Below the pieces are notes generated by a model. It did not search any database, was not told where the DNA came from, and worked only from the letters and a program-made list of their open reading frames with translations. From contig JAEXAY010000021.1 of the NCBI GenBank assembly GCA_023457895.1, forward strand, positions 1 through 64,000: a DNA stretch of 64,000 bases. The letters are read 5' to 3'. The stretch comes from Pseudomonadota bacterium (GTDB taxonomy: Bacteria; Pseudomonadota; Alphaproteobacteria; Sphingomonadales; Sphingomonadaceae). Position numbers and translations under genes: made by a program. Shown one piece after another: positions 27,223 through 36,082 of this stretch (positions are counted from its first letter, which is position 1; each line of letters begins with the position of its first letter).

Positions 27223-27247
27223 GGAGATACGCGCCCGCCCATCGGCG

Positions 27248-28816
27248 TTACTTCAGGTGCCGCAGGACCCGGTCTGCCGCGATCCGGCCCGCAATGCCCG
27301 ATACGCCGCCGCCCGGATGGCTGCCCGCCCCGCCCAGGTACAACCCGGGCACCGCCGGCTTGGGTCCGCCAAACCCTGTGGCCGGGCGATGCTGGCCTGC
27401 CCGCAAGGCACCGAAATCCACATGGGTTACGCAGCCGTTGGTCACGTTCAGCCGTGTCTCGCGCTCTCGCGGGGTTTCCACGAAGCGGCCAACCTCGTGC
27501 TGGAAGCCGTCATAGTATTCGGAAATTTGGGCGATGATCGATGCCATGGTCCGGTCTTTCAACTCCTGCGACCACCCCTCGCGCGCGTCCACCGCCATTG
27601 CGGGGAGGTAGAGGTATGCAAGCGAGCACCCATCCGGTGCCTGCGAAGGGTCGCTGTTGGACAGCGGGGTCAGCGAGACTGCATGACGATCTGGAATATC
27701 GCCGCGCCGAGCGGCGGCAAAGCTGTTGCGCACATCGTCGGCCAGCCCGATCAGGCCCACCGCCTTGTTCAAATCGGCATCGTCGTGCCGCAGATCCTGG
27801 TGTCGCTTCAGTCGCAAGGGAGCCTTCATCGCCACGTTGGCAAGGAAAGGCGCCGCGTTGGAACGATTTGAGCGGACATGCTCGATCCGTTTCATCAGCT
27901 GCCGGTCAACTTCTCCCGGCGTCGTCATGGCAAAGGTCGTGCGGGGATCGCTGGTGGCGATCACCACCTTCGATCGCAGCACCCGGCCATCGGCCAGGCG
28001 CACGCCCTGCGCCGCGCCATCATCAATCAGGATTTCCGCGACCGGCGCATTGAGCATGATCTCCGCGCCAGATTCGGTAATGCTGCTGGCCATGGCATCG
28101 GCAAAGGCCTGCAGGCTGCCGATGGGCTTGCCTGTGCCCAGACGGTGGGTGACGGCAAAGATCATGTAGGCAGCAGCGTTGCCATCATCGTCGACCGGCC
28201 CCGCACCAGCGGCAATGCCGTTCAGCAGCGCAATAGTGGCAGGGTGTTCGAACCATTCGCAGGCCACCTGGTCTGCCGTAGCCTTGGAGATCGCCAGCAG
28301 CTGATCCTTCAGGCGCACATTGCGCACCGCGCTCTTGATCATCTTGCCCAGGTTGCGCAGATCGGGCCGCCCCGGTTCCGCCATCATGATCGGGAAACCG
28401 ATATCCATCATGGCGTCCATCACTTCCATGAACTTCAGATATTGCTTGCCATCGGCGGGATGGATGCGGGCGATATCATCCGCCGTGCGCCGGTAATCGC
28501 GAAACAGCGCGATCGAACTGCCATCAGGATGGAGATAGGCGTAGCTGGGATCAGGATCGACGGCGCGCAGGCCGTGGCGAGCAAGCTCCAGGTCCTCTAT
28601 TATGCCCGAACCGCGCGCGAACAGGAGCTCGACCGCGCAGGGGGTGACCAGATAGTCGGGCGCTTCGGGGATCATATATCCCGCACTCGTCATCCCGCCG
28701 ACCTTTGCCATCCGCTCGACAACCACGACGCTCTTCCCGGCACGGCTCAGATATCCAGCGGCCGCCATCCCGTTGTGGCCTGCACCTACAACCACCACAT
28801 CATGAATTGCGTTCAT
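27248..28816 (-). CDS. FAD-dependent oxidoreductase, PYROXD2/phytoene-desaturase-like
   Basis: A 522-aa flavoprotein. The N-terminal dinucleotide fold is DVVVVGAGHNGMAAAGYLSRAGKSVVVVERMAKVGG. The C-terminal signature is GLYLGGAGSHPGGGVSGIAGRIAADRVL, as in the CrtI/PYROXD2 group. These enzymes desaturate or isomerise lipophilic polyenes or rings. It is the last gene of the AveC-like/MFS/SDR block, after an 87-bp gap. The substrate is unknown; a ring-dehydrogenating role is possible. Confidence 0.88.
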   Translation of the reverse strand: MNAIHDVVVVGAGHNGMAAAGYLSRAGKSVVVVERMAKVGGMTSAGYMIPEAPDYLVTPCAVELLFARGSGIIEDLELARHGLRAVDPDPSYAYLHPDGSSIALFRDYRRTADDIARIHPADGKQYLKFMEVMDAMMDIGFPIMMAEPGRPDLRNLGKMIKSAVRNVRLKDQLLAISKATADQVACEWFEHPATIALLNGIAAGAGPVDDDGNAAAYMIFAVTHRLGTGKPIGSLQAFADAMASSITESGAEIMLNAPVAEILIDDGAAQGVRLADGRVLRSKVVIATSDPRTTFAMTTPGEVDRQLMKRIEHVRSNRSNAAPFLANVAMKAPLRLKRHQDLRHDDADLNKAVGLIGLADDVRNSFAAARRGDIPDRHAVSLTPLSNSDPSQAPDGCSLAYLYLPAMAVDAREGWSQELKDRTMASIIAQISEYYDGFQHEVGRFVETPRERETRLNVTNGCVTHVDFGALRAGQHRPATGFGGPKPAVPGLYLGGAGSHPGGGVSGIAGRIAADRVLRHLK

Positions 28817-28903
28817 GTTTCACGCTCCCCAACTGCTCTGATTCGCCCATATCTGCCATTGGCGCTGAACAGCACTGGACATGTGAGACGAATGAACCCG
28901 CTT

Positions 28904-29773
28904 CTAAAAGGCTCGCCCACGCAAGGCGGCAACTGCTCCCCCATCGACGCGAAAGTCGCAGCCTGTGATATAGCTCGCTGCGTCCGAAAGCAGAAATTCA
29001 GCAGCCTTCGCCACATCCATGGCATTGCCCCATCGAGCGGCCGGAGTACTGTTGATGAGCGCTTGCGCTCTATCGCCCCGCTTTGCTTCAAGGCGCCCCA
29101 TGGCGGTCGATAGCACGCCTGGTGATATCGAGATAATCCGGGCACCCTTCTTGCCCCAATTCAGCGATTGGCACTCGCACAATCGGATGACTGCTCTCTT
29201 TGACAGCGAGTAAGCATGCCCTTCGCGAGTACCTCCATGGATTGCCGTCAACTTCTTCAAGAGTGGCTCCAGCGCGCCAAGCAAATCAGTCCTGTGAGGA
29301 TTATCGAGCAGCGCATCAATTTCCGTATCTACAGGACCGAGATGTCCAGCGACCGATGCGATCATCACGCATGCAGATCCCGGTGTCAGAAGTGGTTCCA
29401 TAGTACTTACCAAATGCGAGGCTGCAACCGTATTTACCTTGACGATTGTTTGCCAATCCGCTTGCGCTGGAGAAAGACCAGCAGCGTTCACGATTGATCT
29501 CAAAACCCCGGTTTTTTGGCAATGCTCCGCAAGAATTCCATGCAGTCCGGGATCAGTAAGATCTCCCGGAACTGCAGTTGCCCTGTATCCCTCTCGGTTC
29601 AGTGAAGAAGTGAATTGTTCAAGTTTTTTGGGATTTCCGTCTGTAAGAACAAGGACGTGCGTGTGGCCGAGCAGGCGAGCAACAGTAGAACCCAAGCCGC
29701 CGGCCGCCCCGGTTATCAATGCAACTCGCTCTTGCATGCGATCTTTTGGACTTTCAAGACTCACCGCCACCAC
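28904..29773 (-). CDS. short-chain dehydrogenase/reductase (SDR)
   Basis: A Rossmann SDR of about 277-289 aa: ALITGAAGGLGSTVARLLG, IVNAAG, catalytic Tyr-Lys in YSLSKRAV, and SPGVLSTAMGRL..., ending in the usual ITGCDFRVDGG. The start is ambiguous between GTG 29773 and ATG 29737. It resembles 3-alpha-hydroxysteroid dehydrogenase/carbonyl reductase-type SDRs. Its codon use looks less GC-rich than its neighbours, suggesting a separate origin. The gap to the truncated MFS gene is 14 bp. Confidence 0.85.
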   Translation of the reverse strand: MVAVSLESPKDRMQERVALITGAAGGLGSTVARLLGHTHVLVLTDGNPKKLEQFTSSLNREGYRATAVPGDLTDPGLHGILAEHCQKTGVLRSIVNAAGLSPAQADWQTIVKVNTVAASHLVSTMEPLLTPGSACVMIASVAGHLGPVDTEIDALLDNPHRTDLLGALEPLLKKLTAIHGGTREGHAYSLSKRAVIRLCECQSLNWGKKGARIISISPGVLSTAMGRLEAKRGDRAQALINSTPAARWGNAMDVAKAAEFLLSDAASYITGCDFRVDGGAVAALRGRAF

Positions 29774-29787
29774 CTTGACCTTGTGAA

Positions 29788-30642
29788 CTAAATTTCACCT
29801 TCGATATCGCGAATTTCGCCGCCGATCGATCTTGCAGCCAGCAAATAGCATACGATCGCAATAATAAGGAACATGCCTAGGATAAGCAGCCCCTGTTGGA
29901 GGCCAGTTCCCGCTGCCTCAACACACTCAGGCGTTTGCACTCCTGCAGCTCGGTCAACACAAGAGCGCAAATAATCTTCCCCATAGCGATTTCTTGCAAG
30001 ATTGTCGCTCAGCCATCCTAGAAAGGCTGAGCCTAGTCCGAGCCCAAAGGCGGTTTGCCCGAAAGCATGCGTCGCGGCAGCGGTAGCGCGCAGCCACAGC
30101 AGCAGCGCCAGGCCGATGCCGGGTGCCCCTGCCGCCACGAACGCCCAACGCCAGCCATACGTTTGTGCGATCCAGCCGCCGGCCAGCACACCGATGGCAC
30201 CGCCCACGGAAACGCCAACAGCGATCATGGAGAAAACCGTGGCACGCCGTTCGGGAGGGAAACGATCCGCAATCAGGGAGACGACCGGAGGCGTAAATCC
30301 GGCCTCACCCACACCCACGCCCATGCGCGCCAGCAGCAAGTGGATATAACTGGTCGCCGCACCGGAAAGAATGGTCATAACGGACCATAACGCGGTGGCG
30401 GTTGCCACGATGCCGATCCGGTTGACCCGCTCTGCCAGCCGCGCAAGCGGTATGCCGATGCCGCCGTAAAACAGCGCAAAGGCCGCTCCGCCCATGATGC
30501 CAAGCTGGAAATCGCTCAGTCCGAATTCTTGCCTGATCGGCTCCCCGACCACGGCGATGATCATGCGGTCGATGAAATTGAACGCGTAGATCGTGCCTAG
30601 CAGGCCGATGAACCACCAGTCGCGGCCTGAAAATCGGCTCAC
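29788..30642 (-). pseudogene. MFS transporter with in-frame internal deletion
   Basis: A 284-aa frame starting at GTG 30642, which overlaps the upstream stop as GTGA. The first half is a normal MFS N-terminal bundle (FIDRMIIAVVGEPIRQEFGLSDFQLGI, GEAGFTPPVVSLIADRFPPERRATVF, GGWIAQTYGWRWAFVAAG). After TM6 the sequence jumps directly to the end of a TM10-like segment (GLGLGSAFLGWLSDNLARNRYGEDYL) and two last helices. Some 120-150 residues usual in this roughly 430-aa family are missing without a frameshift. Transport by the remaining protein is doubtful. Confidence 0.7.
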
Positions 30643-31409
30643 AATGGGCTTTCCTGCCGCAACTGCGCCATCTGGGCGACCACATGGATGGCAATCAGAC
30701 ACATCGCCATCGTGGCAGCGCCGGCCAGCCAGGTCATGACTGGCGACCAGGCCGAATTCAGTGCCAGCGATACAGGTGCGGTGGTCGATCCCAGCGTTGC
30801 CGCGTAGGTGAAGCTCGGCAGGATCAGCAGCCACAGCAGCTTGCTACCCGAGAGGTAGGGCATGAGTTTGGCAAGCGCCGCGCCCAACACGAAGCCGCCG
30901 GTGGCATCGCAGAAGGAAAACCACACGGGAGAGCCAAACAGATGGAAAGGCTGGTTGCCGTAGAAGGCGCTGAGGTCCAACCATTCACAAATCGATACCG
31001 CCAACCAGTCAACCGCTGCAGTGGCAAAGAACAGCTGCCAGATGCGCGCAGCCGATGCGCCGCGTTCTATCACCCGCCAGACCAGATAGGCTGAGCCGCC
31101 GAAGAACCAGGCATAGCCAAGCGGCACATACCAAGGGATGGTCCGCTCATATCCGCGGAAGAAGGCCAGCGGGTTTTCTGCCGGATACCAATAGAGCAGC
31201 GTGTTGTCGTAGATCGGCTCGATCATCACCGCGGAAAGTGCAGTGCCAGCGAAAACCAGCGGCAAGACCCAGCCGCGCATGCGCCTTTCACGCCCCAGCG
31301 CCCACCACGCCAGGAGGCCCGCCATGATTATGCAGGTTCCGACCAGAAAAATAGTTCCGGCAGGCTCCGGCGCCGGCATTACCGGCATCGGCACGATCGT
31401 TGATTCCAA
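30639..31409 (-). CDS. polytopic membrane protein, possibly AveC (spirocyclase)-like
   Basis: About 256 aa with seven hydrophobic segments. Recognisable stretches are PIYDNTLLYWYPAENP, RTIPWYVPLGYAWFFGG and PVWFSFCDATGGFVLGAAL, which recall the AveC-family membrane proteins found in actinobacterial and sphingomonad catabolic clusters. This assignment is from memory of the pattern and is tentative. The start is uncertain: GGGGAGG lies before GTG/TTG codons at 31412/31409. It is first in a minus block and overlaps the truncated MFS gene. Confidence 0.6.
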   Translation of the reverse strand: MESTIVPMPVMPAPEPAGTIFLVGTCIIMAGLLAWWALGRERRMRGWVLPLVFAGTALSAVMIEPIYDNTLLYWYPAENPLAFFRGYERTIPWYVPLGYAWFFGGSAYLVWRVIERGASAARIWQLFFATAAVDWLAVSICEWLDLSAFYGNQPFHLFGSPVWFSFCDATGGFVLGAALAKLMPYLSGSKLLWLLILPSFTYAATLGSTTAPVSLALNSAWSPVMTWLAGAATMAMCLIAIHVVAQMAQLRQESPL

Positions 31410-31464
31410 CACATCCTCCCCAACATTTATGAATGTCAGGTGGAGGCCTGTGAAATGCACGCAA

Positions 31465-31480
31465 CCTGCCCTGCGACAGG
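31465..31480. promoter_or_regulatory. island operator candidate, copy 5 (CCTGCC-CTGC-GACAGG)
   Basis: Inside a longer inverted repeat CAACCTG-N8-CAGGTTG (31462-31483), between the divergent AveC-like and SDR genes. Same spacer sequence as copy 1. Confidence 0.65.
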
Positions 31481-31529
31481 TTGTGAGCCCAGCCCATTGC
31501 AATCTACTGCTTCACATGAGGAGACCCCA

Positions 31530-32345
31530 ATGACCGGACGGCTGGAAGGCAGAGTTGCAATTGTCACAGGCGCTGCAGGCGGTATCGGCGCGGCATCCGC
31601 GCGGCGACTGGCTGCGGAAGGCGCCCGTGTGGTGCTGGGCGATATCGATGCCGATGCAGCTGCTGCCGCTGCGCAGGATATCGAAGGCGCACTGGCGCTG
31701 CCGCTTGACCTGACGGACGAGAGTTCCGTGCGCGAACTCGCCCGGCAGGTGGTCACAGATCTTGGCCGGATCGACATCCTTCACAACAATGCCGCGATCC
31801 AGAACGAGGCACAGCGTCAGGCAGATCTTGATGTCATGAACCTGGATGTGGCAACGTGGGACAGGGCGATGGCGGTCAACGTGCGCGGGGCCATGCTGAT
31901 GAGCAAATATGCCCTGCCCCACATGATCGATGGCGGGCGTGGATCGATCATCCACAGCGCATCCGGCTTCGGCGTGCAGGGCGAATCCACGCTCACTGCC
32001 TATGGCTCTTCCAAGGCTGCGCTAATCCAGCTCAACCGCATGATCGCCACCCAGTATGGCAAGCTGGGCGTGCGTTCGAACTGCATGGTGATCGGCTTCG
32101 TGCTGACGCCGCTGGCAACGCAGTCGACCCCGCCGGTGGTGAAAGATATTCTCCTGTCGCACCATTTGACGCCGCGGCTTGGCGAGCCGGAAGATATTGC
32201 CAATCTCGTCGCTTTCCTTGCCAGCGACGAGAGTGCATTCATTACCGGTGCGGCAATCCCGATCGATGGCGGTGTGACTGCGCACCAGCCAAGCTATGCC
32301 GATTTCCAGAAGATGTTCGCCGAAATGGGGAGCGGCAAACTGTAG
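31530..32345 (+). CDS. SDR, glucose/7-alpha-hydroxysteroid dehydrogenase type
   Basis: A 271-aa SDR from the ATG at 31530 behind GAGGAGACCCCA. Motifs: VTGAAGGIGAASARRLAAEG, HNNAA, SASGFGVQG with catalytic YGSSKAAL, and FITGAAIPIDGGVTAHQPSYADFQ at the end. It is strongly similar in layout and tail to the SDR at 36079 (GGGLSHQPHYADLLA), suggesting duplication within the island. It would oxidise or reduce a hydroxyl/keto group. It stands alone and converges with the VOC gene. Confidence 0.9.
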   Translation: MTGRLEGRVAIVTGAAGGIGAASARRLAAEGARVVLGDIDADAAAAAAQDIEGALALPLDLTDESSVRELARQVVTDLGRIDILHNNAAIQNEAQRQADLDVMNLDVATWDRAMAVNVRGAMLMSKYALPHMIDGGRGSIIHSASGFGVQGESTLTAYGSSKAALIQLNRMIATQYGKLGVRSNCMVIGFVLTPLATQSTPPVVKDILLSHHLTPRLGEPEDIANLVAFLASDESAFITGAAIPIDGGVTAHQPSYADFQKMFAEMGSGKL

Positions 32346-32357
32346 GCCAATCGCCTG

Positions 32358-32897
32358 TCAGGCGAGCTCGGCCAGCCGATCCATGCCGCGCACGGGATCG
32401 GTCTTGCCGTCCCATGTAGCATGAGCCTTTTCCATGAGTGACAGGCTGCCCTGCATGGCTTCGGAAAGCTCCATCAGCTCTGTGTAATAGCCGTGCGCGG
32501 CGAAGGTATCGAACAGGCAGAACCGCTCGCCCGAAGGCATCATGCCGCTGTAGGCGATCTTGAAACCTGCGTCTGAAAGGCGTGCGTGTGCCGCATCGAA
32601 ATCGGCGCGCGGCATGATGTGGTGCAGCCCTTCGCCCCTTGCCTGCAGGAAATCCGTAAATGGCGATGCACCGTCGTTGGTCTGCTGCAACAGTTCGATC
32701 AGAACGCCGCCAGAAAAGCCGAACCCTACCCGCATCGAAACTGCGGTCGGCTCTCCGTAGTATAGCTGGCCGGGCAGCACAGGAACGTCGAACACGAAGA
32801 ATGGACCTGCACCCAGATCACGCGTCCAGTGCGCCAACGCCTTGTCCAGGTCTTCCACCACATGACAAAGCTCAACGATCGAACCTTCAGGTTGCAT
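32358..32897 (-). CDS. VOC-family protein
   Basis: A 179-aa vicinal-oxygen-chelate protein from the ATG at 32897 behind GGGAGG. It has VELCHVVEDLDKALAHWTRDLGAGPFFVF, GVLIELLQQ and GEGLHHIMPRADFDAAHARLSDAGFKIAY, ending with YYTELMEL: metal-type His and Glu in two repeated beta-alpha-beta modules. It resembles glyoxalase/methylmalonyl-CoA epimerase relatives, so epimerase, isomerase or dioxygenase chemistry are all possible. It is last in the 11-gene minus operon and overlaps the DUF1214 gene by 11 bp. Confidence 0.85.
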   Translation of the reverse strand: MQPEGSIVELCHVVEDLDKALAHWTRDLGAGPFFVFDVPVLPGQLYYGEPTAVSMRVGFGFSGGVLIELLQQTNDGASPFTDFLQARGEGLHHIMPRADFDAAHARLSDAGFKIAYSGMMPSGERFCLFDTFAAHGYYTELMELSEAMQGSLSLMEKAHATWDGKTDPVRGMDRLAELA

Positions 32898-34140
32898 CGC
32901 TCCATCCTCCCTCGCTGGTGCGCTGCGCAAAGGCCTGCGCACGTGTGGCAATCTGGCGGCGGCGACCGGTCAGGTGGGTGGTCGGTATACCTTCCGGCAA
33001 TTCATTGATCGTCGTCAGGCGCACCTCGCGGATCATACTGGCAAGGTCCGCATCGGCCGGCACACCTTGCCACCGGGTCAGCATCCAGCCTTCGTGCAGG
33101 CCGCAGGTATCGATCCAGTTGGCAACGCCCGGATCGGCCAGCGCCAGCACATATGTCACCGTGCCATCGGCGTTGGGCACCACCTGCCCCTTGTTCAGGC
33201 TGGCCAGGCGCAGCATGGGATCGGGCGCGATGGTCCATGGATCGGTGATCTGGAAACCGGTGTAATAGCTGCCCGTCGGATCAAGCATGACCAGCAGCGC
33301 CTCATCATCGCCAAACGCGAAGCGTCCCCCGGCCAGATAACCCCAGTTCCCGTCTCGCCCGTTTGGCCCGACAAGCCGATTGGGTTCGGGAAAGCCAAGG
33401 AAATCGTCCTTGAAGCCGCGCCAGAAGCGGACCCAGGCGGGCATGTCGGCGATAATGGTCGCGGCGATCTCGTCTTCGCTGCGGGCTTGCCAGGCCGCCG
33501 GTGGATCAAGGCGCTCAACGCTGACCTCGGCGGGCAACTGGTTCCAGTCACACTGGCTGTCGCGGGTGTAGATCTCGATGCGGCCGGGGCGCGATTGCAA
33601 GTGCAGCGGCCCGCCCTCTTCCGGCCCCACCGTAACCGAAACGCGGCCTTCGCTATCGCAATGCGGGCGCAAGTCCTGCAATGTGAGCGCACCGATGTTG
33701 TGGCCCAGACCGGCGTGATGTTCCGGCTCCATCTCGATCACCACACTGAACTGCGGCGGATCGGCGGAAAAGCGCAGATCGATGCGATAGTGGCCTTCCC
33801 CGTCGATCGGGATTTCGCGGTTGAAATTGTCGGGATTATCCACCGCCACGGCGGCACCGTGATAAACGTGGCCAAACCACCGGCGTGGCGGGTTTGACAC
33901 GTTCCAGACCACGCGCGGATCGGCGGTATCACCATTCGCCTCGCGCATGGCAAGCGCCAGCACCCATTGATCGAGCGCGCGATCAAGGCCCAGCTTGCCA
34001 TCCACCGTCGCGGCGGCAGGATCGGCCAGCATTCCGTGGCGCGCCTGTTCGCGCGCAGCCCGCACATCTGCCCGCTCGATCAGGCGCAGCGCCAGCTTCT
34101 CGGCCGCTTCCTGATCTGGCGTGTAGAGCGGGTTGGTCAT
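32887..34140 (-). CDS. DUF1214-domain protein, copy 2
   Basis: A 417-aa protein starting at ATG 34140, which overlaps the SDR stop (ATGA); the longer upstream frame is antisense noise. The C-terminal part has YYTGFQITDPWTI, LNKGQVVPNADGTVTYVLALADPGVANWIDTCGLHEGWMLTRWQG, matching the first copy at 25035 in the GVxNWLDT block. The N-terminal part differs considerably. It is co-translated with SDR and VOC genes. Function unknown. Confidence 0.8.
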   Translation of the reverse strand: MTNPLYTPDQEAAEKLALRLIERADVRAAREQARHGMLADPAAATVDGKLGLDRALDQWVLALAMREANGDTADPRVVWNVSNPPRRWFGHVYHGAAVAVDNPDNFNREIPIDGEGHYRIDLRFSADPPQFSVVIEMEPEHHAGLGHNIGALTLQDLRPHCDSEGRVSVTVGPEEGGPLHLQSRPGRIEIYTRDSQCDWNQLPAEVSVERLDPPAAWQARSEDEIAATIIADMPAWVRFWRGFKDDFLGFPEPNRLVGPNGRDGNWGYLAGGRFAFGDDEALLVMLDPTGSYYTGFQITDPWTIAPDPMLRLASLNKGQVVPNADGTVTYVLALADPGVANWIDTCGLHEGWMLTRWQGVPADADLASMIREVRLTTINELPEGIPTTHLTGRRRQIATRAQAFAQRTSEGGWSDAT

Positions 34141-34913
34141 GCCACCGTTCCCACCCTTCCACCTTCCACGAACACGGTGCTGCCGGTCGTATAACTGGAA
34201 GCATCGCTCGCCAGCAGGATGGCCGCGCCCACGGCTTCGTCGGCAGCGCCGAACCGCTTGATCGCGTTGCGCTCTGCCAGGCCAAGGCCCTTGTGAATTT
34301 CCGCCCCCTGCCCGTCGGGACTCATTGAACCGACGCAAAGCGCATTCACCCGCGTGTGCGGCGCCAGCGCCTTGGCAAGCGAGCGGGTGAGGAAAGCCAG
34401 CGCTGCCTTGCTGACGCCGTAGGCAACAGCAGGCGGGATCGGGGTAAAGCCACCGCAGCTTTGCACGGAAATGATCACGCCCTTGCCGTGCGCTTCCATC
34501 TCCTGTGCGGTCATCTCGGCCAGACGCCAGGTGGCGAGGACATTCACATCCATCGCCGTCTTCCAAACCTCGTCTGTGTTGGCCCACAACCCGCCATCAT
34601 GCGCGTAGACCACGCCGGCGGCGGCATTGTTGAAAACAATATGGATCGGCCCGAATGCCTCGCGCGTCTTGGTTACAAGGTTTTCAAGATCGGCGCGCTC
34701 TCCCGCGTCGGCGGCGACGGCCAGCGCGCGTCCGCCATCCAGCGCGTTGATCTCTTTCGCGATCCGGTCCAGCCGGTCCTGCGAACGGGCCGAGATGACG
34801 ACGTTCGCGCCCAGTTCGGCAAAGGCCTTGGCCACGTGCTCTCCCACACCGGGGCCAACGCCGGTGAGAATGGCCGTGCGCCCGTCGAGGCGGAATCGAT
34901 CCAGCACGCTCAT
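34137..34913 (-). CDS. SDR family oxidoreductase
   Basis: A 258-aa SDR: AILTGVGPGVGEHVAKAFAELGANVVISARS, FNNAAAG, SVQSCGG with catalytic YGVSKAALAFL, and TTGSTVFVEGG at the end. It overlaps the sulfotransferase-family stop and the DUF1214 start by 4 bp each, so expression is coupled. A hydroxyl dehydrogenase role on the polycyclic substrate is inferred from the cluster. Confidence 0.9.
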   Translation of the reverse strand: MSVLDRFRLDGRTAILTGVGPGVGEHVAKAFAELGANVVISARSQDRLDRIAKEINALDGGRALAVAADAGERADLENLVTKTREAFGPIHIVFNNAAAGVVYAHDGGLWANTDEVWKTAMDVNVLATWRLAEMTAQEMEAHGKGVIISVQSCGGFTPIPPAVAYGVSKAALAFLTRSLAKALAPHTRVNALCVGSMSPDGQGAEIHKGLGLAERNAIKRFGAADEAVGAAILLASDASSYTTGSTVFVEGGRVGTVA

Positions 34914-36082
34914 TGTGGTTTGCCCAGAAGGTTGCCGAAGCGGTCGTAATAATCGGCCATCCGCTCGCGCACCTCGGCCACGTCGATGCCGTATTGCTCC
35001 GGCGAATGTTTGTGCTTGCCCATCCGTTTGGCAGCCGGATTATCGGCCAGAAAGTGGTCGATACGGCGCGCGTGCTCTTCGGAATAAGTCAGGTCATACT
35101 TGTCGTAGATGCGCGGAATCGTCGCCTTGGGGTCGGCCACAACGTCCTTGTGTGCCAGGTCGATGATCCGTTCGTCAATCGCCGGATCGGCGCGCGCGGC
35201 CAGCGCGCGGTTCATCGCGGCAATCCATGTCTCCACCACGTCGCGCCCGATTGCCGCCTTGTCCTTGTCGCCGCCAAAGGCCGCCAGGAACCCGGCAATG
35301 AAGCTGGAGAGGGAAGAGAAAGTCAGCGCCGGATCGCGGTGCGTCCACACCAGCATGGCGCCGGGATAGGCATCCAGCAGAGCCGGAAGATCAAACAGAT
35401 GCTGCGGCGATTTCAGCGTCCATCGCCCGCGCGGCCCCTTCCACTGAAAATTCTGCAGCAACCGCTTGTGCGAGACATATTGCCCCGGCGCATCGCTGGC
35501 GCGCAGCCAGTCTGCATAGTCCGGCACGCCAAGTTCGGCGGGGAAATTGGTGCTCGCAAAGTGATATTGCATGCCATGGTTGCACTCACCCGGCTGGGTG
35601 CAGTCGAACCGCTGGATATCAAGCAGTTGCGGCGCATGCTTGAGCCAGTTGTCATACATGGCAGTGACCTGCGCAATACGCGGATCGCCATCGAAAGTGG
35701 CGGCATCGGTTGGCGGCCAGGGAATGTACCATTCCCATTCGCGCGGAGCCCGCGCCACGGGATCAAGGCACAGCAGATCGTAAGTAATGGTGGTGCCGGT
35801 GCGCGGCAGGCCGATCACGATCAGCGGATCGCCCACGTCTTGCTGCGCTATGTCGGGATGATTGCGATCATCCTCGACAAAGCGCAGGCGCGTGGCGAGC
35901 TGACCGACGATATTCTGCGTCGCCAAGTGCCGCAGCTGGTCGTTCGGTCCCATCGCCTCGACCGCCGCAACCAGTCTTTCAAAACCCTCGCGCCAACCGG
36001 TATCCGGGCCGAAATCCGAAAGACCCGTGGCAGCGCACGCTGCTGCCTCCATCCCTGCAACGGTCAGCGGTTCGCTCATCAC
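34910..36082 (-). CDS. sulfotransferase-family protein, copy 1
   Basis: A 390-aa sulfotransferase-fold protein with the 5'-phosphosulfate-binding loop DPLIVIGLPRTGTTITYDLL, the 3'-phosphate-binding WTHRDPALTFSSLSSF, and WTLKSPQHLFDLPALLDAYPGA between them. It would use PAPS to sulfate a hydroxyl, though many family members in catabolic clusters have no proven activity. It overlaps its neighbours by ATGA on both sides. The second copy at 41208 has similar motif order but low identity. No PAPS-making gene is in the window. Confidence 0.87.
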   Translation of the reverse strand: MMSEPLTVAGMEAAACAATGLSDFGPDTGWREGFERLVAAVEAMGPNDQLRHLATQNIVGQLATRLRFVEDDRNHPDIAQQDVGDPLIVIGLPRTGTTITYDLLCLDPVARAPREWEWYIPWPPTDAATFDGDPRIAQVTAMYDNWLKHAPQLLDIQRFDCTQPGECNHGMQYHFASTNFPAELGVPDYADWLRASDAPGQYVSHKRLLQNFQWKGPRGRWTLKSPQHLFDLPALLDAYPGAMLVWTHRDPALTFSSLSSFIAGFLAAFGGDKDKAAIGRDVVETWIAAMNRALAARADPAIDERIIDLAHKDVVADPKATIPRIYDKYDLTYSEEHARRIDHFLADNPAAKRMGKHKHSPEQYGIDVAEVRERMADYYDRFGNLLGKPQ

